From the NCBI RefSeq assembly GCF_020404845.1, contig NZ_JAIOJZ010000037.1:1-64000 (forward strand): a stretch of DNA of 64,000 nt, read 5' to 3'. The DNA comes from Streptomyces hyderabadensis. Lineage in GTDB: Bacteria > Actinomycetota > Actinomycetes > Streptomycetales > Streptomycetaceae. The position numbers and the translations under genes were made by a program. Shown one piece after another: positions 26,324 to 35,743 of this stretch (position 1 is the stretch's first letter; each line of letters opens with the position of its first letter). The notes beneath the pieces were generated by a model. The model ran no database searches. It was not told the origin of the DNA and worked only from the letters and a program-made list of their open reading frames with translations.

Positions 26324-26922
26324 CGGGTGCCCCCCTGGGCGGTGAGCAGCCGCTCGACGTACTTGGCGATGACGTCGACCTCGAGGTTGACCGGGTCGCC
26401 GGGCTGCTTGATGCCGAGCGTGGTCAGGGCGAGCGTGGTGGGGATGAGGCTGACGGTGAAGAAGTCGGGTCCCGCGTCGACGACGGTGAGGCTGATGCCG
26501 TCGACGGTGATGGAGCCCTTCTCCACGACGTAGCGGGCGAGGTCGGCGGGCAGCGAGATCTTGACGATCTCCCAGTGCTCGGAGGGCTTGCGCTCCAGGA
26601 CCTCGCCGGTGCCGTCGACGTGGCCCTGCACGATGTGGCCGCCGAGCCGGGCGCCGACGGCGGTGGGGCGCTCCAGGTTGACGCGGGAGCCGACGGCCAG
26701 GGCGCCGAGGCTGGAGCGGTTCAGGGTCTCGGCCATCACGTCGGCGGTGAACGCGTCGCCCTCGTGGTCGACGACCGTGAGGCAGACGCCGTTGACGGCG
26801 ATGGAGTCGCCGTGCCGGGCACCTTCGGTGACCGCGGGGCCGCGTACGCGGAAGCGACAGGCGTCGTCGAGGGTCTCGACGGCGGTGATCTCGCCCAACT
26901 CTTCGACGATTCCGGTGAACAC
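26320..26922 (-). CDS. ribE: Riboflavin synthase alpha subunit
   Basis: A 200-residue enzyme that dismutates two lumazines to riboflavin and pyrimidine. Two homologous lumazine-binding repeats are visible: [12 protein letters not shown] at the start with VNGVCLTVV, and [15 protein letters not shown] with [12 protein letters not shown] in the second half. It is the first gene after the FMN riboswitch (called ribB in Streptomyces literature). GTG 26922 has AGGAGGA about ten bases upstream. About 150 nt of leader separate the riboswitch aptamer from the start. Confidence 0.97.
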   Translation of the reverse strand: MFTGIVEELGEITAVETLDDACRFRVRGPAVTEGARHGDSIAVNGVCLTVVDHEGDAFTADVMAETLNRSSLGALAVGSRVNLERPTAVGARLGGHIVQGHVDGTGEVLERKPSEHWEIVKISLPADLARYVVEKGSITVDGISLTVVDAGPDFFTVSLIPTTLALTTLGIKQPGDPVNLEVDVIAKYVERLLTAQGGTR

Positions 26923-27075
26923 TTCCCGGGTCCTCCTGCCTCTTCGGGCACGGACTCCGGGGCTGTCGGAACGACAGAGACCACGGACGAGGACACCGGG
27001 AACGACGCCGGACAGGACGCACCCGGGACGGGTACGCCCAGAATTCGGCGGCGCGCACGTTTGCTCGCCCGCCGC

Positions 27076-27204
27076 GCACTGCCTCCCATCCGGACTTTAA
27101 CCGTCGGTCCAGGAGTTTCACCTGGTCAACCGGTCGCTGGAAGCGACCGGGTCGCGGACTGTAACCGCCGGTTCGGACTTTCACCGACCCCGGAGTGCGC
27201 TGCT
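27076..27204 (-). promoter_or_regulatory. FMN riboswitch (RFN element)
   Basis: Reading the minus strand, the RFN signature appears in order: GGGGTCGGTGAAAGTCCG, ACCGGCGGT, a variable GC-rich hairpin (CGGTCGCTTCCAGCGACCG), AGGTGAAACTCCTGG, CGACGGTTAAAGTCCGGATG. All conserved loops are present. FMN binding is expected to lower expression of ribE-ribM-ribA-ribH. The remaining leader (26923-27075) shows no clear T-tract terminator, so control at translation or by a GC-rich hairpin is likely. Confidence 0.96.
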
Positions 27205-27342
27205 TCTGGTACAGGGCCAGTGTGCCACGGCCGGTCCCCGTCCATGCGGACGGAGCGTGTGGAGTGGCTCACAGGATGCTCACCCTGGCCTCCGGCCCGG
27301 TCTGGCTGGCCCAACTGGTCGGCTGCCCCACCGGGTTGAGAT

Positions 27343-27385
27343 TGGTCCATACCTATTGACGCACTGGTCTAGTCCTCTCTAGGGT
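27343..27385 (+). promoter_or_regulatory. Chitinase promoter with two 12-bp operator repeats
   Basis: TTGACG (27356-27361), 18 bp, TAGGGT (27380-27385). TGGTCCATACCT (27343-27354) lies just before the -35 box and TGGTCTAGTCCT (27365-27376) in the spacer, 22 bp apart, the same geometry as at chiD. ACTGGTCTAGTCCT at 27363-27376 is identical to the chiD copy and resembles the DasR site. The gap between the riboswitch and this promoter shows no gene. Confidence 0.87.
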
Positions 27386-27415
27386 CTGCGCAACTTCCGT
27401 GGAGAGGAACCGACT

Positions 27416-29791
27416 GTGCCTTCCCCGTCACGCTCCAGATCCCGCCACAGAGCGGGGCCGGCCCTGTTCGCGGCCGTCGCCGCCGTCGCCGGCCTGCTCC
27501 TCGCCGGTCTCCCGGCGACCGCGTCGCAAGCCGCCGACCAGGAGTCCTGTCGACCCGACGGGCTCTACGAGACCCCCGGCGTCGACGTCCCCTACTGCTC
27601 GGTCTACGACGCCGACGGCAGGGAGAAGATGGGCGCCGACCACCCGCGCCGGGTGATCGGGTACTTCACGAGCTGGCGCACGGGCAAGGACGGCAAGCCG
27701 GCCTACCTCGCCTCGGACATCCCGTGGGACAAGATCACCCACATCAACTACGCCTTCGCGCACGTCGACGGCGGCAACAAGCTCTCCGTCGGCACGGACG
27801 GCGAGAAGAACCCGGCGACCGGGATGACCTGGCCCGGGGTCGAGGGCGCCGAGATGGACCCCGGCCTGCCCTACAAGGGCCACTTCAACCTGCTGAACAA
27901 GTTCAAGAAGCAGCACCCGGACGTCAAGACGATGATCTCGGTGGGCGGCTGGGCCGAGACGGGCGGCTACTTCGCGGACGACGGCTCGCGCGTGGACTCC
28001 GGCGGCTTCTACTCGATGGCCACCAACGCGGACGGCTCGGTCAACCAGGCCGGCATCGACACCTTCGCCGACTCGGCGGTCGACTTCGTCAGGAAGTACG
28101 GCTTCAACGGCGTCGACATCGACTACGAGTACCCGACGACGATGAAGGACGCGGGCAACCCGCTCGACTGGTCCTTCGCCAACGGCCGCCGGGCCGGGCT
28201 GGTCAAGGGCTACGCGGCCCTGATGAAGACGCTGCGCGAGAAGCTCGACCGCGCGGGCGCCGCGGACGGCAGGCACTACCTCCTCTCCGTCGCCGCGCCG
28301 TCCTCCGGGTACCTGCTGCGCGGCATGGAGACCTTCCAGGTCCAGAAGTACCTGGACTACGTCAACATCATGTCGTACGACCTGCACGGCGCCTGGAACG
28401 AGTACGTCGGCCCGAACGCCTCGCTCTTCGACGACGGCAAGGACGCCGAGCTGGCCGCCGCCAACGTGTACGGGAGCGCCCAGTACGGCGGCATCGGCTA
28501 CCTCAACACCGACTGGGCCTACCACTACTTCCGGGGCTCGATGCCGGCCGGCCGCATCAACATCGGCCTGCCGTACTACACCCGCGGCCACAAGAACGTC
28601 CAGGGCGGCACCGACGGCCTGTGGGGCAAGGCCTCCGCGTCCTCCTGCCCGGCGGGCTCCGGCCTGACCAAGTGCGGGGACGGCGCCGTCGGCATCGACA
28701 ACCTCTGGCACGACCTCGACACCAACGGCAAGGAGTCCCCGGCGGGCTCCAACCCGATGTGGCACGCCAAGAACCTGGAGAAGGGCATCGTCGGCGACTA
28801 CGTCACCGACTACGGCTTCCCGGCGGACACGAAGCTGACCGGCACCTACGCCCGCAAGTACGACTCGACGCTGGTCGCGCCCTGGCTGTGGAACGCCGAG
28901 AAGAAGGTCTTCCTGTCCACCGAGGACGAGCAGTCGGTCGGGGCCAAGGCCGACTACGTGGCGGACCGCGGCATCGGCGGCGCGATGATCTGGGAGCTGG
29001 CCGGCGACTACGGCTGGAACGCCGCCAAGGGCCAGTACGAGATGGGCGACACCCTCACCTCGCTGATGTACGACACGTTCAAGTCGGCCGCGCCGTACGG
29101 CGCGAAGAAGTCGAACGCGGACCTGCCGACCGAGGCCGTGAACGTGGACGTGGAGTTCACGGACTTCAAGCTGGGCGACTCCAACTACCCGATCACGCCC
29201 AAGCTGCGGATCACGAACAACACGAAGACCGCGCTGCCGGGCGGCACCGAGTTCCGGTTCGACTACGCGACCTCGGCCCCCGGGAACGCCTCCGACCAGT
29301 CCGGGTTCGGCACCAAGGTCGTCAGCAGCGACCACACGGGCGACAACGTGGGCGGCCTGAAGGGCGACTTCCACCGGGTGTCGCTGAAGCTGCCGGCGTG
29401 GCAGTCGCTGGCGCCGGGCGCGACCGTCGACCTGTCGTTCAACTACTACCTGCCCGTGTCGACCCCGTCGAACTGGACCGTGACGATCGGCGGCAAGGCG
29501 TACGCCCTGGCCGGCGACCTGGCACGGGGCACGACCGTGGTGGACCCGGGGACGCAGACGCCGACCCCCACGCCGACGCCCACGGGATCCGAGTCCCCGG
29601 GCCCGAGCCCGAGCCCGACGGGCGGCACCGGGCAGTGCGCCGCCCCGGCCTGGGACGCGGCCGCGTCGTACGGCGGTGGCACCACCGTCTCCCACCAGGG
29701 GCACACCTGGAAGTCCAAGTGGTGGACGAAGGGCGAGGAGCCCGGAACCACCGGTGAATGGGGAGTCTGGCAGGACCTCGGCGCCTGCTGA
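27416..29791 (+). CDS. Secreted modular GH18 chitinase with CBM5/12
   Basis: A 791-residue extracellular chitinase. Modules: Sec signal (about 1-40, hydrophobic core [16 protein letters not shown]); long GH18 domain (about 75-560) with [13 protein letters not shown] and [11 protein letters not shown] placing the catalytic Glu at 238; a beta-sandwich module (about 570-700); a [16 protein letters not shown] linker; and a C-terminal CBM5/12 chitin-binding domain (about 741-791, with [24 protein letters not shown], and a Cys pair at both ends). The large insert in GH18 suggests a processive type. GTG 27416 follows AGAGGA. From memory it matches S. coelicolor SCO1444. Confidence 0.95.
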   Translation: MPSPSRSRSRHRAGPALFAAVAAVAGLLLAGLPATASQAADQESCRPDGLYETPGVDVPYCSVYDADGREKMGADHPRRVIGYFTSWRTGKDGKPAYLASDIPWDKITHINYAFAHVDGGNKLSVGTDGEKNPATGMTWPGVEGAEMDPGLPYKGHFNLLNKFKKQHPDVKTMISVGGWAETGGYFADDGSRVDSGGFYSMATNADGSVNQAGIDTFADSAVDFVRKYGFNGVDIDYEYPTTMKDAGNPLDWSFANGRRAGLVKGYAALMKTLREKLDRAGAADGRHYLLSVAAPSSGYLLRGMETFQVQKYLDYVNIMSYDLHGAWNEYVGPNASLFDDGKDAELAAANVYGSAQYGGIGYLNTDWAYHYFRGSMPAGRINIGLPYYTRGHKNVQGGTDGLWGKASASSCPAGSGLTKCGDGAVGIDNLWHDLDTNGKESPAGSNPMWHAKNLEKGIVGDYVTDYGFPADTKLTGTYARKYDSTLVAPWLWNAEKKVFLSTEDEQSVGAKADYVADRGIGGAMIWELAGDYGWNAAKGQYEMGDTLTSLMYDTFKSAAPYGAKKSNADLPTEAVNVDVEFTDFKLGDSNYPITPKLRITNNTKTALPGGTEFRFDYATSAPGNASDQSGFGTKVVSSDHTGDNVGGLKGDFHRVSLKLPAWQSLAPGATVDLSFNYYLPVSTPSNWTVTIGGKAYALAGDLARGTTVVDPGTQTPTPTPTPTGSESPGPSPSPTGGTGQCAAPAWDAAASYGGGTTVSHQGHTWKSKWWTKGEEPGTTGEWGVWQDLGAC

Positions 29792-29807
29792 CCCCACCCG
29801 AAACGGG

Positions 29808-29885
29808 CCCGGCGGCGGTGACGAAGGCCCTTGCCCGCCGCCGGGTCCCCCCAACGCACCCCGTCGAGCGCCGGCGGGGTGCGTT
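29808..29885 (+). terminator. Tandem hairpins after the modular chitinase gene
   Basis: Two successive hairpins: CCCGGCGGCGG/CCGCCGCCGGG (29808-29818, 29835-29845) and AACGCACCCCG/CGGGGTGCGTT (29853-29863, 29875-29885). The second has an 11-nt loop and perfect arms. Together they probably end the chitinase transcript. Confidence 0.75.
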
Positions 29886-29951
29886 CCGCGTGGAGCTGCG
29901 CGACGGTGTGATCCGCGCACCGCACGCCACTTCCGACAGGGGCTGATCAGC

Positions 29952-30716
29952 ATGACCACGATCCTGGTGACCGGCGGCACCGGCACGCTCGGCCGGCTCG
30001 TCGTCGAACGGCTGCGGGCCGGCGGGCACGAGGTGCGGGTGCTCAGCAGGCGCAGCCGGCCGTACGCCGTCGACCTGCGCGAGGGCGGCAGCGCTCTGGA
30101 CGCGGCGCTCGCCGGTGCCGACACGGTCGTGCACTGTGCGACCACGCAGCGCGGCGGGGACGAGCGGTCGGCCGCGAACCTGATCGCGGCGGCGCGGCGG
30201 GCCGGGGTGAGCCACCTGGTGTACATCTCGATCGTCGGCGTCGACCGGGTGCCGCTCGGCTACTACCGGTCCAAGCTCGCCGTCGAGCAGCTGGTGGCGG
30301 AGTCGGGCCTCGGATGGACGGTGCTGCGGGCGACCCAGTTCCACGACCTGGTGGCACAGGTGCTCCGGACGCTGGCCAGGCTGCCGGTCGTGGTGCTGCC
30401 GGCCCATGCCCGCGACCAGCCGGTGGAGGTGGCGGAGGTCGCGGACCGGCTCGCCGCACTGGCCGAGGGCGCGCCCGCCGGTCGGATGCCGGACGTGGGC
30501 GGTCCCGAGGTGCGCACCTTCGAGTCGCTGGCCCGTGCCTATCTGGACGCGACGGGACGCCGGCGGGCCGTGGTGAACGTGCCGCTCGCGGGGAAGACTT
30601 ACCGGGCGTTCCGCGCGGGCGGGCATCTCGCGCCCGGACACGCGGTCGGCAAGGGCACGTTCGAGGAGTACCTGGCGGGGCGGTTCGGCGGCGGGGAGGG
30701 CGGGCGGCGCGGATGA
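29952..30716 (+). CDS. NmrA-like NAD(P)-binding protein
   Basis: A 254-residue atypical short-chain dehydrogenase of the NmrA/SDR-a5 type. The Rossmann motif TGGTGTLG (residues 7-14) is present, followed by VRVLSRR (NADP-type basic pair), ADTVVHCATTQRGGD, SHLVYISIVGVDRVPLGYYRSKLAVEQLV with a Tyr-x-x-x-Lys-like YYRSK. Such proteins act as redox sensors or as reductases with loose substrate range. The ATG at 29952 follows AGGGG. Its stop overlaps the next gene (ATGA). Confidence 0.88.
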   Translation: MTTILVTGGTGTLGRLVVERLRAGGHEVRVLSRRSRPYAVDLREGGSALDAALAGADTVVHCATTQRGGDERSAANLIAAARRAGVSHLVYISIVGVDRVPLGYYRSKLAVEQLVAESGLGWTVLRATQFHDLVAQVLRTLARLPVVVLPAHARDQPVEVAEVADRLAALAEGAPAGRMPDVGGPEVRTFESLARAYLDATGRRRAVVNVPLAGKTYRAFRAGGHLAPGHAVGKGTFEEYLAGRFGGGEGGRRG

Positions 30717-31162
30717 GCGGACGGGCGTGGCTGCGGGCGGGACTGGGGCTGCTCGCGGGCGGCCAGGTGGTGCTGGGGCTGTGGATCGTGCTGCTGCCCG
30801 AGCTGTTCTGGAAGTGGCCGTGGGTGTCGCACCTGCCGCCCTACAACGAGCATCTGCTCCAGGACTTCGGCGGGGCGAGCCTCGCGCTCGCCGTGGTGCT
30901 GTGCGCGGCGGTGGCGACGATGGAGCGCCGCCTGGTGCTGACGGCCCTGGTCGCCTACCTGGTCTCCGCCGTCGCCCACCTGCTGTTCCACGCCCGGCAC
31001 CTGGAGCCCCTGTCGGCGGCGAGCGCCGCGGGCTTCATGGCCCTGCTGGGGGCGGCCGTGCTGCTCCCGGCGGTACTGGTGTGGCTGGCGGCGGCCGGCC
31101 CGGCGTTCCGGGAGCCGGGCTCCGAGCCGGGCTCCGCGGGCACCGGCCGGCACCCCGGGTAA
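30713..31162 (+). CDS. Four-helix integral membrane protein, unknown function
   Basis: A 149-residue membrane protein with about four hydrophobic helices (LGLLAGGQVVLGLWIVLLPELFW, ASLALAVVLCAAVATM, LVLTALVAYLVSAVAHLLFH, FMALLGAAVLLPAVLVWLAAA). The loop FWKWPWVSHLPPYNEHLLQDFGG between the first two helices looks conserved. It is coupled to the NmrA-like gene by an ATGA overlap, so the pair probably works together, perhaps in redox or lipid metabolism at the membrane; this is inference only. Confidence 0.75.
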   Translation: MSGRAWLRAGLGLLAGGQVVLGLWIVLLPELFWKWPWVSHLPPYNEHLLQDFGGASLALAVVLCAAVATMERRLVLTALVAYLVSAVAHLLFHARHLEPLSAASAAGFMALLGAAVLLPAVLVWLAAAGPAFREPGSEPGSAGTGRHPG

Positions 31163-31179
31163 GACCCTTCCGGGTGCCG
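31148..31179. terminator. Convergent-gene hairpin over the membrane-protein stop codon
   Basis: CGGCACCC (31148-31155) and GGGTGCCG (31172-31179) can pair across 16 nt. It covers the stop of the membrane-protein gene and lies only five bases from the ROK gene stop, so it may serve both. Confidence 0.5.
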
Positions 31180-31183
31180 CGGG

Positions 31184-32383
31184 CTACCGCCCCGGCGGGC
31201 CGAAGAGGTCGTCCTGGGCGCGGTCGCGTGCGGTGAGCAGGGCGCCGCGCAGTACCGCGCCGCCGCCCAGGGTGCTCGGCCGCACCTCCGTGGCCAGCGG
31301 GGACATCCGGGCGAGGCGGTGCTGGACGCGGCCGGCGAGGGCGTCGGCGCCCGCCCGGCCGATCTCCCCGGCGAGGACCAGGCAGCCGGGGTCGAGGACG
31401 GAGACCACGGCGGCGGCGCCCAGGGCGATGCGGTCCGCGAGCGCGTCGAGGAAGCGCCCGGCGGCGGGGTCGTCCGCGGACGCCGACCGGTGTACCGCCT
31501 CCCGGACCAGCGCGGCGGCGTGCGGCTCGGGCCCGGTGGGCCGGGCCGTCACGCCGTGCTCCGCCGCGAGGGCGGAGACCGCCGCCGCTCCCGCCACGGA
31601 GTGGAAGCCGCCGTCGCAGTCGGTGGCCGACGGCAGGCCCGCGGTGCCCGGCACCGGCATGAAGCCGATCTCCCCGGCGCCCCCGGAGACGCCCCGGCGC
31701 AGGGTGCCGTCGAGGACGACGGCGGCGCCGATGCCCAGGCCGAGCCAGAGGAGCACGAAGGTGTCCCGGTCGCGGGCGGCGCCGTCGCGCTGTTCGGCCA
31801 GGGCGGCGAGGTTGGTCTCGTTCTCGACGCCGACCCGCGCCTCGGGGAACTTCTCCTGCAGCGCCGCCATCAGCCGGCGGTGCCACTCGGGCAGTCCCGT
31901 GGAGTCCCGGAGTTCGCCGCCGACCGGGTCGATCAGGCCGGGGGCGCCGATCCCGACGGTGTGCAGCCGGTCGGCGCCGGCCTCCTTGACCGCGCGCTCG
32001 ACCAGGCTCACCGCCTGTTCCACCGCGGGGCCCGTGCCGGAGTCGTCGTCGATGGGCACGGAAGCCTCGGCGAGGACCCGGCCGAGCAGGTCGGAGACGA
32101 GCACGGCGACGCCCTCGGTGCGCACGTCGAGGGCGGCGAGGTGGGCGCGCCCGGCGACGATGCCGTACAGCTTGGCGTTGGGGCCGCGGCGCTGCTCGCC
32201 GGACTCCCCCGCCACCTCGATCAGTCCGGCGGCGCCCAGGCGTTCGACGAGGTCGGCGACGGTGGGCCGGGACAGGCCGGTCAGCTTCTTCAACTGTCCT
32301 GCCGTCAACGGGCCCTCCTGCTGGAGCAGATGAAGGGCGAGCCGGTCGTTGATGGCCCGGGCGGTGCTCGGGGATGCGGGCAT
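31184..32383 (-). CDS. ROK-family transcriptional regulator
   Basis: A 399-residue repressor of the NagC/XylR type. N-terminal HTH at about 8-65 (LALHLLQQEGPLTAGQLKKLTGLSRPTVADLVERL) and a C-terminal ROK sugar-kinase-like domain (about 80-395) with ENETNLAALAEQRDG, GLGIGAAVVLDGTLRRGVSGGAGEIGF. The zinc motif CxCGxxGC usual in ROK proteins is reduced to one Cys (DCDGGFHS), as in some actinobacterial members. The effector is probably a sugar or phosphosugar. It is divergent from an MFS carrier gene with a palindromic site between, the expected target. Confidence 0.93.
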   Translation of the reverse strand: MPASPSTARAINDRLALHLLQQEGPLTAGQLKKLTGLSRPTVADLVERLGAAGLIEVAGESGEQRRGPNAKLYGIVAGRAHLAALDVRTEGVAVLVSDLLGRVLAEASVPIDDDSGTGPAVEQAVSLVERAVKEAGADRLHTVGIGAPGLIDPVGGELRDSTGLPEWHRRLMAALQEKFPEARVGVENETNLAALAEQRDGAARDRDTFVLLWLGLGIGAAVVLDGTLRRGVSGGAGEIGFMPVPGTAGLPSATDCDGGFHSVAGAAAVSALAAEHGVTARPTGPEPHAAALVREAVHRSASADDPAAGRFLDALADRIALGAAAVVSVLDPGCLVLAGEIGRAGADALAGRVQHRLARMSPLATEVRPSTLGGGAVLRGALLTARDRAQDDLFGPPGR

Positions 32384-32436
32384 GCCGGGATCCTTCCAGA
32401 TCGGCGGCGCGGGGGCCCACGCCGGTAACCCACTAT

Positions 32437-32459
32437 CTATCAGGCAGGCTCCCTGATAG
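32437..32459. promoter_or_regulatory. Palindromic operator between ROK and MFS genes
   Basis: CTATCAGG (32437-32444), 7 bp, CCTGATAG (32452-32459): a perfect 8-bp inverted repeat in a locally AT-rich stretch, 38 bp before the MFS start and 54 bp before the ROK start. The right arm GATAGT could be a -10 box. It is the natural ROK repressor site. Confidence 0.7.
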
Positions 32460-32496
32460 TTTACGCCGCGGATTGACGGACACGGAGGGGTGGACC

Positions 32497-33708
32497 ATGA
32501 GCACAGGGACCTACGGGCGCCGCGAGGTGAAGCGCGCCCGGTACGCCGTGGCGGCCGTGTTCGCCGTGCACGGCTCCGTCACCGGCTCGTTCGCGACCCG
32601 CGTGCCGTGGATCCAGGACCACGCCGGTGTGAGCGCGGGCCAGCTGGGGCTGGCGCTCGCCTTCCCGGCGCTCGGCGCCTCCCTCGCCATGCCGCTGGCC
32701 GGCCGCGTCACCCACCGCTTCGGCGCCCGTGCCGCGCTGCGCGGGCTGCTGGCCCTGTGGACGCTGGCGCTGATCCTGCCTTCGCTCGCCCCGAACCTGC
32801 TCACCCTGTGCCTCGCCCTGTTCGTCTACGGCGCCACGGCGGGCATGTCGGACGTGGCGATGAACGCCCTGGGTGTCGAGATCGAGAACCGCCTCGACAA
32901 GTCGATCATGTCCGGGCTGCACGGCATGTGGAGCGCGGGCGCGCTGACCGGTTCGGCGGCCGGCACGCTCGCCGCCCACCTGGGCGCGGACGCCCGGACC
33001 CACCACCTCCTGGCCGCCGCGGTGCTGACCGTGACGGGCCTGGTCGCCTGCACCTGGGTGCTGGACCTGCAGCCCGCCGAGGACGAGGACCCGCCGCCGC
33101 GCTTCGCGCTGCCGCCCAGGTCGGCGCTGCTGATCGGCGCGGTCGGCTTCTGCGCGGTGTTCGCGGAGGGCGCGAGCCTGGACTGGTCCGCGGTCTACCT
33201 GCGGGACGAGCTGGAGACCTCGGCCGGTCTGGCGGCGGCGAGCACGACGGGTTTCACGCTGACGATGGCGCTGGCCCGGCTGGCCGGCGACAAGGTGGTG
33301 GACCGGTTCGGCGCGGTGCGCACGGTCCGGGTGAGCGGTGTGCTGGCCACCCTCGGCGGTCTGCTCGTCGTGGTCGGGGGCCATCCGGCGGTGGCGATGA
33401 GCGGCTTCGCGCTGATGGGCCTCGGCATCGCCGTGGTCGTCCCGCTGTGCTTCGCCGCGGCCGGCCGGGCCGGCTCCAATCCGAGCCTGGCCATCGCGGG
33501 CGTCGCCACCATCACGTACACCTCCGGCCTGGTCGCGCCGAGCGCCATCGGCGGTCTGGCCCAGGCGACCAGCCTGGTGGTGTCGTTCGGCCTGGTGACG
33601 CTGCTGGCCTGCTGCCTGGTGGTGTTCGCGCGGGTGCTGCGGTCCGGGGACCGGAACCGCCCGAAGATCAGTGGGCCGGTCGCAGAAGTGCCCGACCGGC
33701 AGTCCTGA
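32497..33708 (+). CDS. MFS transporter (YbjJ/FucP-like)
   Basis: A 403-residue major facilitator with twelve hydrophobic segments. The N-terminal motif FAVHGSVTGSFATRVPWIQDHAGVSAGQLGLALAFPALGASLAMPLAGRVTHRFG and YGATAGMSDVAMNALGVEIE place it in the YbjJ/FucP-like group, often sugar or sugar-derivative carriers or exporters. CGGAGGGG precedes the ATG. It is probably repressed by the divergent ROK protein. Its last 41 bases overlap the end of the convergent thioesterase gene. Confidence 0.9.
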   Translation: MSTGTYGRREVKRARYAVAAVFAVHGSVTGSFATRVPWIQDHAGVSAGQLGLALAFPALGASLAMPLAGRVTHRFGARAALRGLLALWTLALILPSLAPNLLTLCLALFVYGATAGMSDVAMNALGVEIENRLDKSIMSGLHGMWSAGALTGSAAGTLAAHLGADARTHHLLAAAVLTVTGLVACTWVLDLQPAEDEDPPPRFALPPRSALLIGAVGFCAVFAEGASLDWSAVYLRDELETSAGLAAASTTGFTLTMALARLAGDKVVDRFGAVRTVRVSGVLATLGGLLVVVGGHPAVAMSGFALMGLGIAVVVPLCFAAAGRAGSNPSLAIAGVATITYTSGLVAPSAIGGLAQATSLVVSFGLVTLLACCLVVFARVLRSGDRNRPKISGPVAEVPDRQS

Positions 33709-34135
33709 ACGCCTCGCTCCACGGCGCCGGGCGCAGCGTCCCGGAGTCCAGCCGGACCAGCACCCGGGTGCCGCGGGCATAGGTGGTGGCGCCGTCCGCC
33801 GAGCAGAACCGGAACCCGTAGGTCAGCCCGGTGGTGCCGAGCCGGTCCAGCCACAGGTGGACGGCGTAGGCGCCCGGCCGGGTGACCGGCGCCTCGTAGC
33901 CGATCGTCAGCTCCCTGACCGCGTTGCAGGCGTCGCCGGCCGCCGCCCAGTCGCCCTCGAACCGGACTCCGTGCCCGGCCCACAGCTCGGTCCAGGCCCG
34001 CTCGACCATCACGGGGTAGCGGGCGTTGTGCAGCAGCCCGAGGGCGTCCAGGTCGTCGAAGTGGACGGTGACGGGGACGAGCCGGCCGTAGGGGACGGCG
34101 GGCGGGACGGGGACGGCGGGCGCTTCGGCGGTCAC
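33668..34135 (-). CDS. Acyl-CoA thioesterase, 4HBT hotdog family
   Basis: A 155-residue hotdog-fold thioesterase. The motif VTVHFDDLDALGLLHNARYPVMVERAWTELW carries the Asp of 4-hydroxybenzoyl-CoA-type thioesterases; LTIGYEAPVTRPGAYAVHLWLDRLGTTGLTYGFRFCSADGATTYARGTRVLV completes the strand order. It hydrolyses an acyl-CoA or an aromatic-CoA thioester; the substrate is unknown. GTG 34135 is preceded by CAGGAG at five bases. It overlaps the convergent MFS gene end. Confidence 0.9.
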   Translation of the reverse strand: MTAEAPAVPVPPAVPYGRLVPVTVHFDDLDALGLLHNARYPVMVERAWTELWAGHGVRFEGDWAAAGDACNAVRELTIGYEAPVTRPGAYAVHLWLDRLGTTGLTYGFRFCSADGATTYARGTRVLVRLDSGTLRPAPWSEAFRTAGRALLRPAH

Positions 34136-34312
34136 GGTGGCTCCTGGGTGGTGCGTGGTGGTACGCGCGGCGTCGGCGTCGTACGGGGACCACAGCCATC
34201 CTAAGCGGACGCTCAGCACACCCCTCCGGGAAGGGTGCAGGTCAACCGCACGGCCGGGCACCCCTGACAATGGTCCGGACAGACCTCGGTACGAAGAAAG
34301 CGAAACCTCACC

Positions 34313-35743
34313 ATGGACCTCGGCGTGCGTTGGAGACTGCACGGGGACGGCAAGGTGCCCGCCCCCGGAGCGGTGGTCCGCCCCGACGAACGGCTCTCGT
34401 GGCCCCGCACGGCCGGGCTCGGCGCCCAGCACGTGGTGGCCATGTTCGGGGCGTCCTTCGTGGCTCCGGTCCTGATGGGCCTGGACCCCAACCTCGCGAT
34501 CATGATGTCGGGCGTGGCGACCGTCATCTTCCTGCTCGCCACCCGCGGCCGGGTGCCCAGCTACCTCGGCTGCTCGCTCTCCTTCGTCGGCGTCGCCGCG
34601 GTGATCCGGGCGCAGGGCGGTACCAGCGCCACGGTGACCGGCGCGGTCCTCGTGGTCGGCGCCGTCCTGTTCCTGGTGGGGCTCGCCGTGCAGCGGTTCG
34701 GGGCGCGGATCATCCACGCCGCGATGCCGCCGGTCGTCACCGGCGCGGTGGTGATGCTGATCGGCTTCAACCTGGCACCCGTCACGGCCTCCACCTACTG
34801 GCCGCAGGACCAGTGGACGGCCCTGTTCGTGATGCTGTTCACCGGTCTGGCCGTGGTGTGCCTGCGCGGCTTCTGGTCCCGGATCGCGATCTTCCTCGGG
34901 CTGGTCTTCGGGTACGTCCTGTCCTGGGCCCTCGACCGGATCTTCGGGAAGATCCACTCGGTGGACGGCAGCGGCAAGCTAACCGACCACTGGCGGCTGG
35001 ACTTCTCCGCCGTGGGCCAGGCCGACTGGATCGGGCTGCCGACCTTCCACGGGCCGAGCTTCGAGTGGTCGGCGATCCTGGTCGCCCTGCCGGTCGTCAT
35101 CGCCCTGATCGCGGAGAACGCCGGGCACGTCAAGGCGGTCGGCGAGATGACCGGCGACAACCTCGACGACAAGCTCGGCACGGCCATCTCGGCCGACGGC
35201 GTCGGCTCGATGCTGTCCACGGCGGTCGGCGGCCCGCCCAACACCACGTACTCCGAGAACATCGGCGTGATGGCCGCGACCCGGGTCTACTCGACGGCCG
35301 CCTACTGGGCCGCGGCGGGCTTCGCCCTGCTCTTCGGCCTCTGCCCGAAGTTCGGCGCGGTCGTCGCCGCGATCCCCGGCGGCGTGCTCGGCGGCATCAC
35401 CGTCATCCTCTACGGCATGATCGGCCTGCTCGGCGCGCAGATCTGGATCAACGCCAAGGTGGACCTGCGCAACCCGCTGAACCTGGTACCGGCCGCCGCG
35501 GGCATCATCATCGGCGTCGGCAACGTCAGCATGGAGTTCACCGACACCTTCTCCCTGAGCGGTATCGCGCTCGGCACCCTGGTCGTCATCACCGGCTACC
35601 ACGCGCTGCGCGCCTTCGCCCCGGCCCACCTCAAGACGCAGCAGCCGCTGCTCGACGAGGGCACCTCGTCGTACGACGCGAAGTCCGAGAACGGGAGCGC
35701 CGGCGGCGACGGTGACGGCGGGGCTCAGCGCGCCAGGTCGTAG
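34313..35743 (+). CDS. Uracil-xanthine permease (NCS2 family)
   Basis: A 476-residue nucleobase cation symporter-2 protein with about 14 hydrophobic segments. Conserved marks: GLGAQHVVAMFGASFVAPVLMGLDPN (TM1), the motif ALIAENAGHVKAVGEMTG with the substrate-binding Glu in TM8, and GGPPNTTYSENIGVMAATRVYST in TM10. This pattern favours uracil over xanthine specificity (UraA/RutG-like). It imports pyrimidine or purine bases for salvage, relevant to the pyrD/pyrF/carB genes further right. Its end overlaps the convergent GH6 gene by 19 bp. Confidence 0.94.
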   Translation: MDLGVRWRLHGDGKVPAPGAVVRPDERLSWPRTAGLGAQHVVAMFGASFVAPVLMGLDPNLAIMMSGVATVIFLLATRGRVPSYLGCSLSFVGVAAVIRAQGGTSATVTGAVLVVGAVLFLVGLAVQRFGARIIHAAMPPVVTGAVVMLIGFNLAPVTASTYWPQDQWTALFVMLFTGLAVVCLRGFWSRIAIFLGLVFGYVLSWALDRIFGKIHSVDGSGKLTDHWRLDFSAVGQADWIGLPTFHGPSFEWSAILVALPVVIALIAENAGHVKAVGEMTGDNLDDKLGTAISADGVGSMLSTAVGGPPNTTYSENIGVMAATRVYSTAAYWAAAGFALLFGLCPKFGAVVAAIPGGVLGGITVILYGMIGLLGAQIWINAKVDLRNPLNLVPAAAGIIIGVGNVSMEFTDTFSLSGIALGTLVVITGYHALRAFAPAHLKTQQPLLDEGTSSYDAKSENGSAGGDGDGGAQRARS

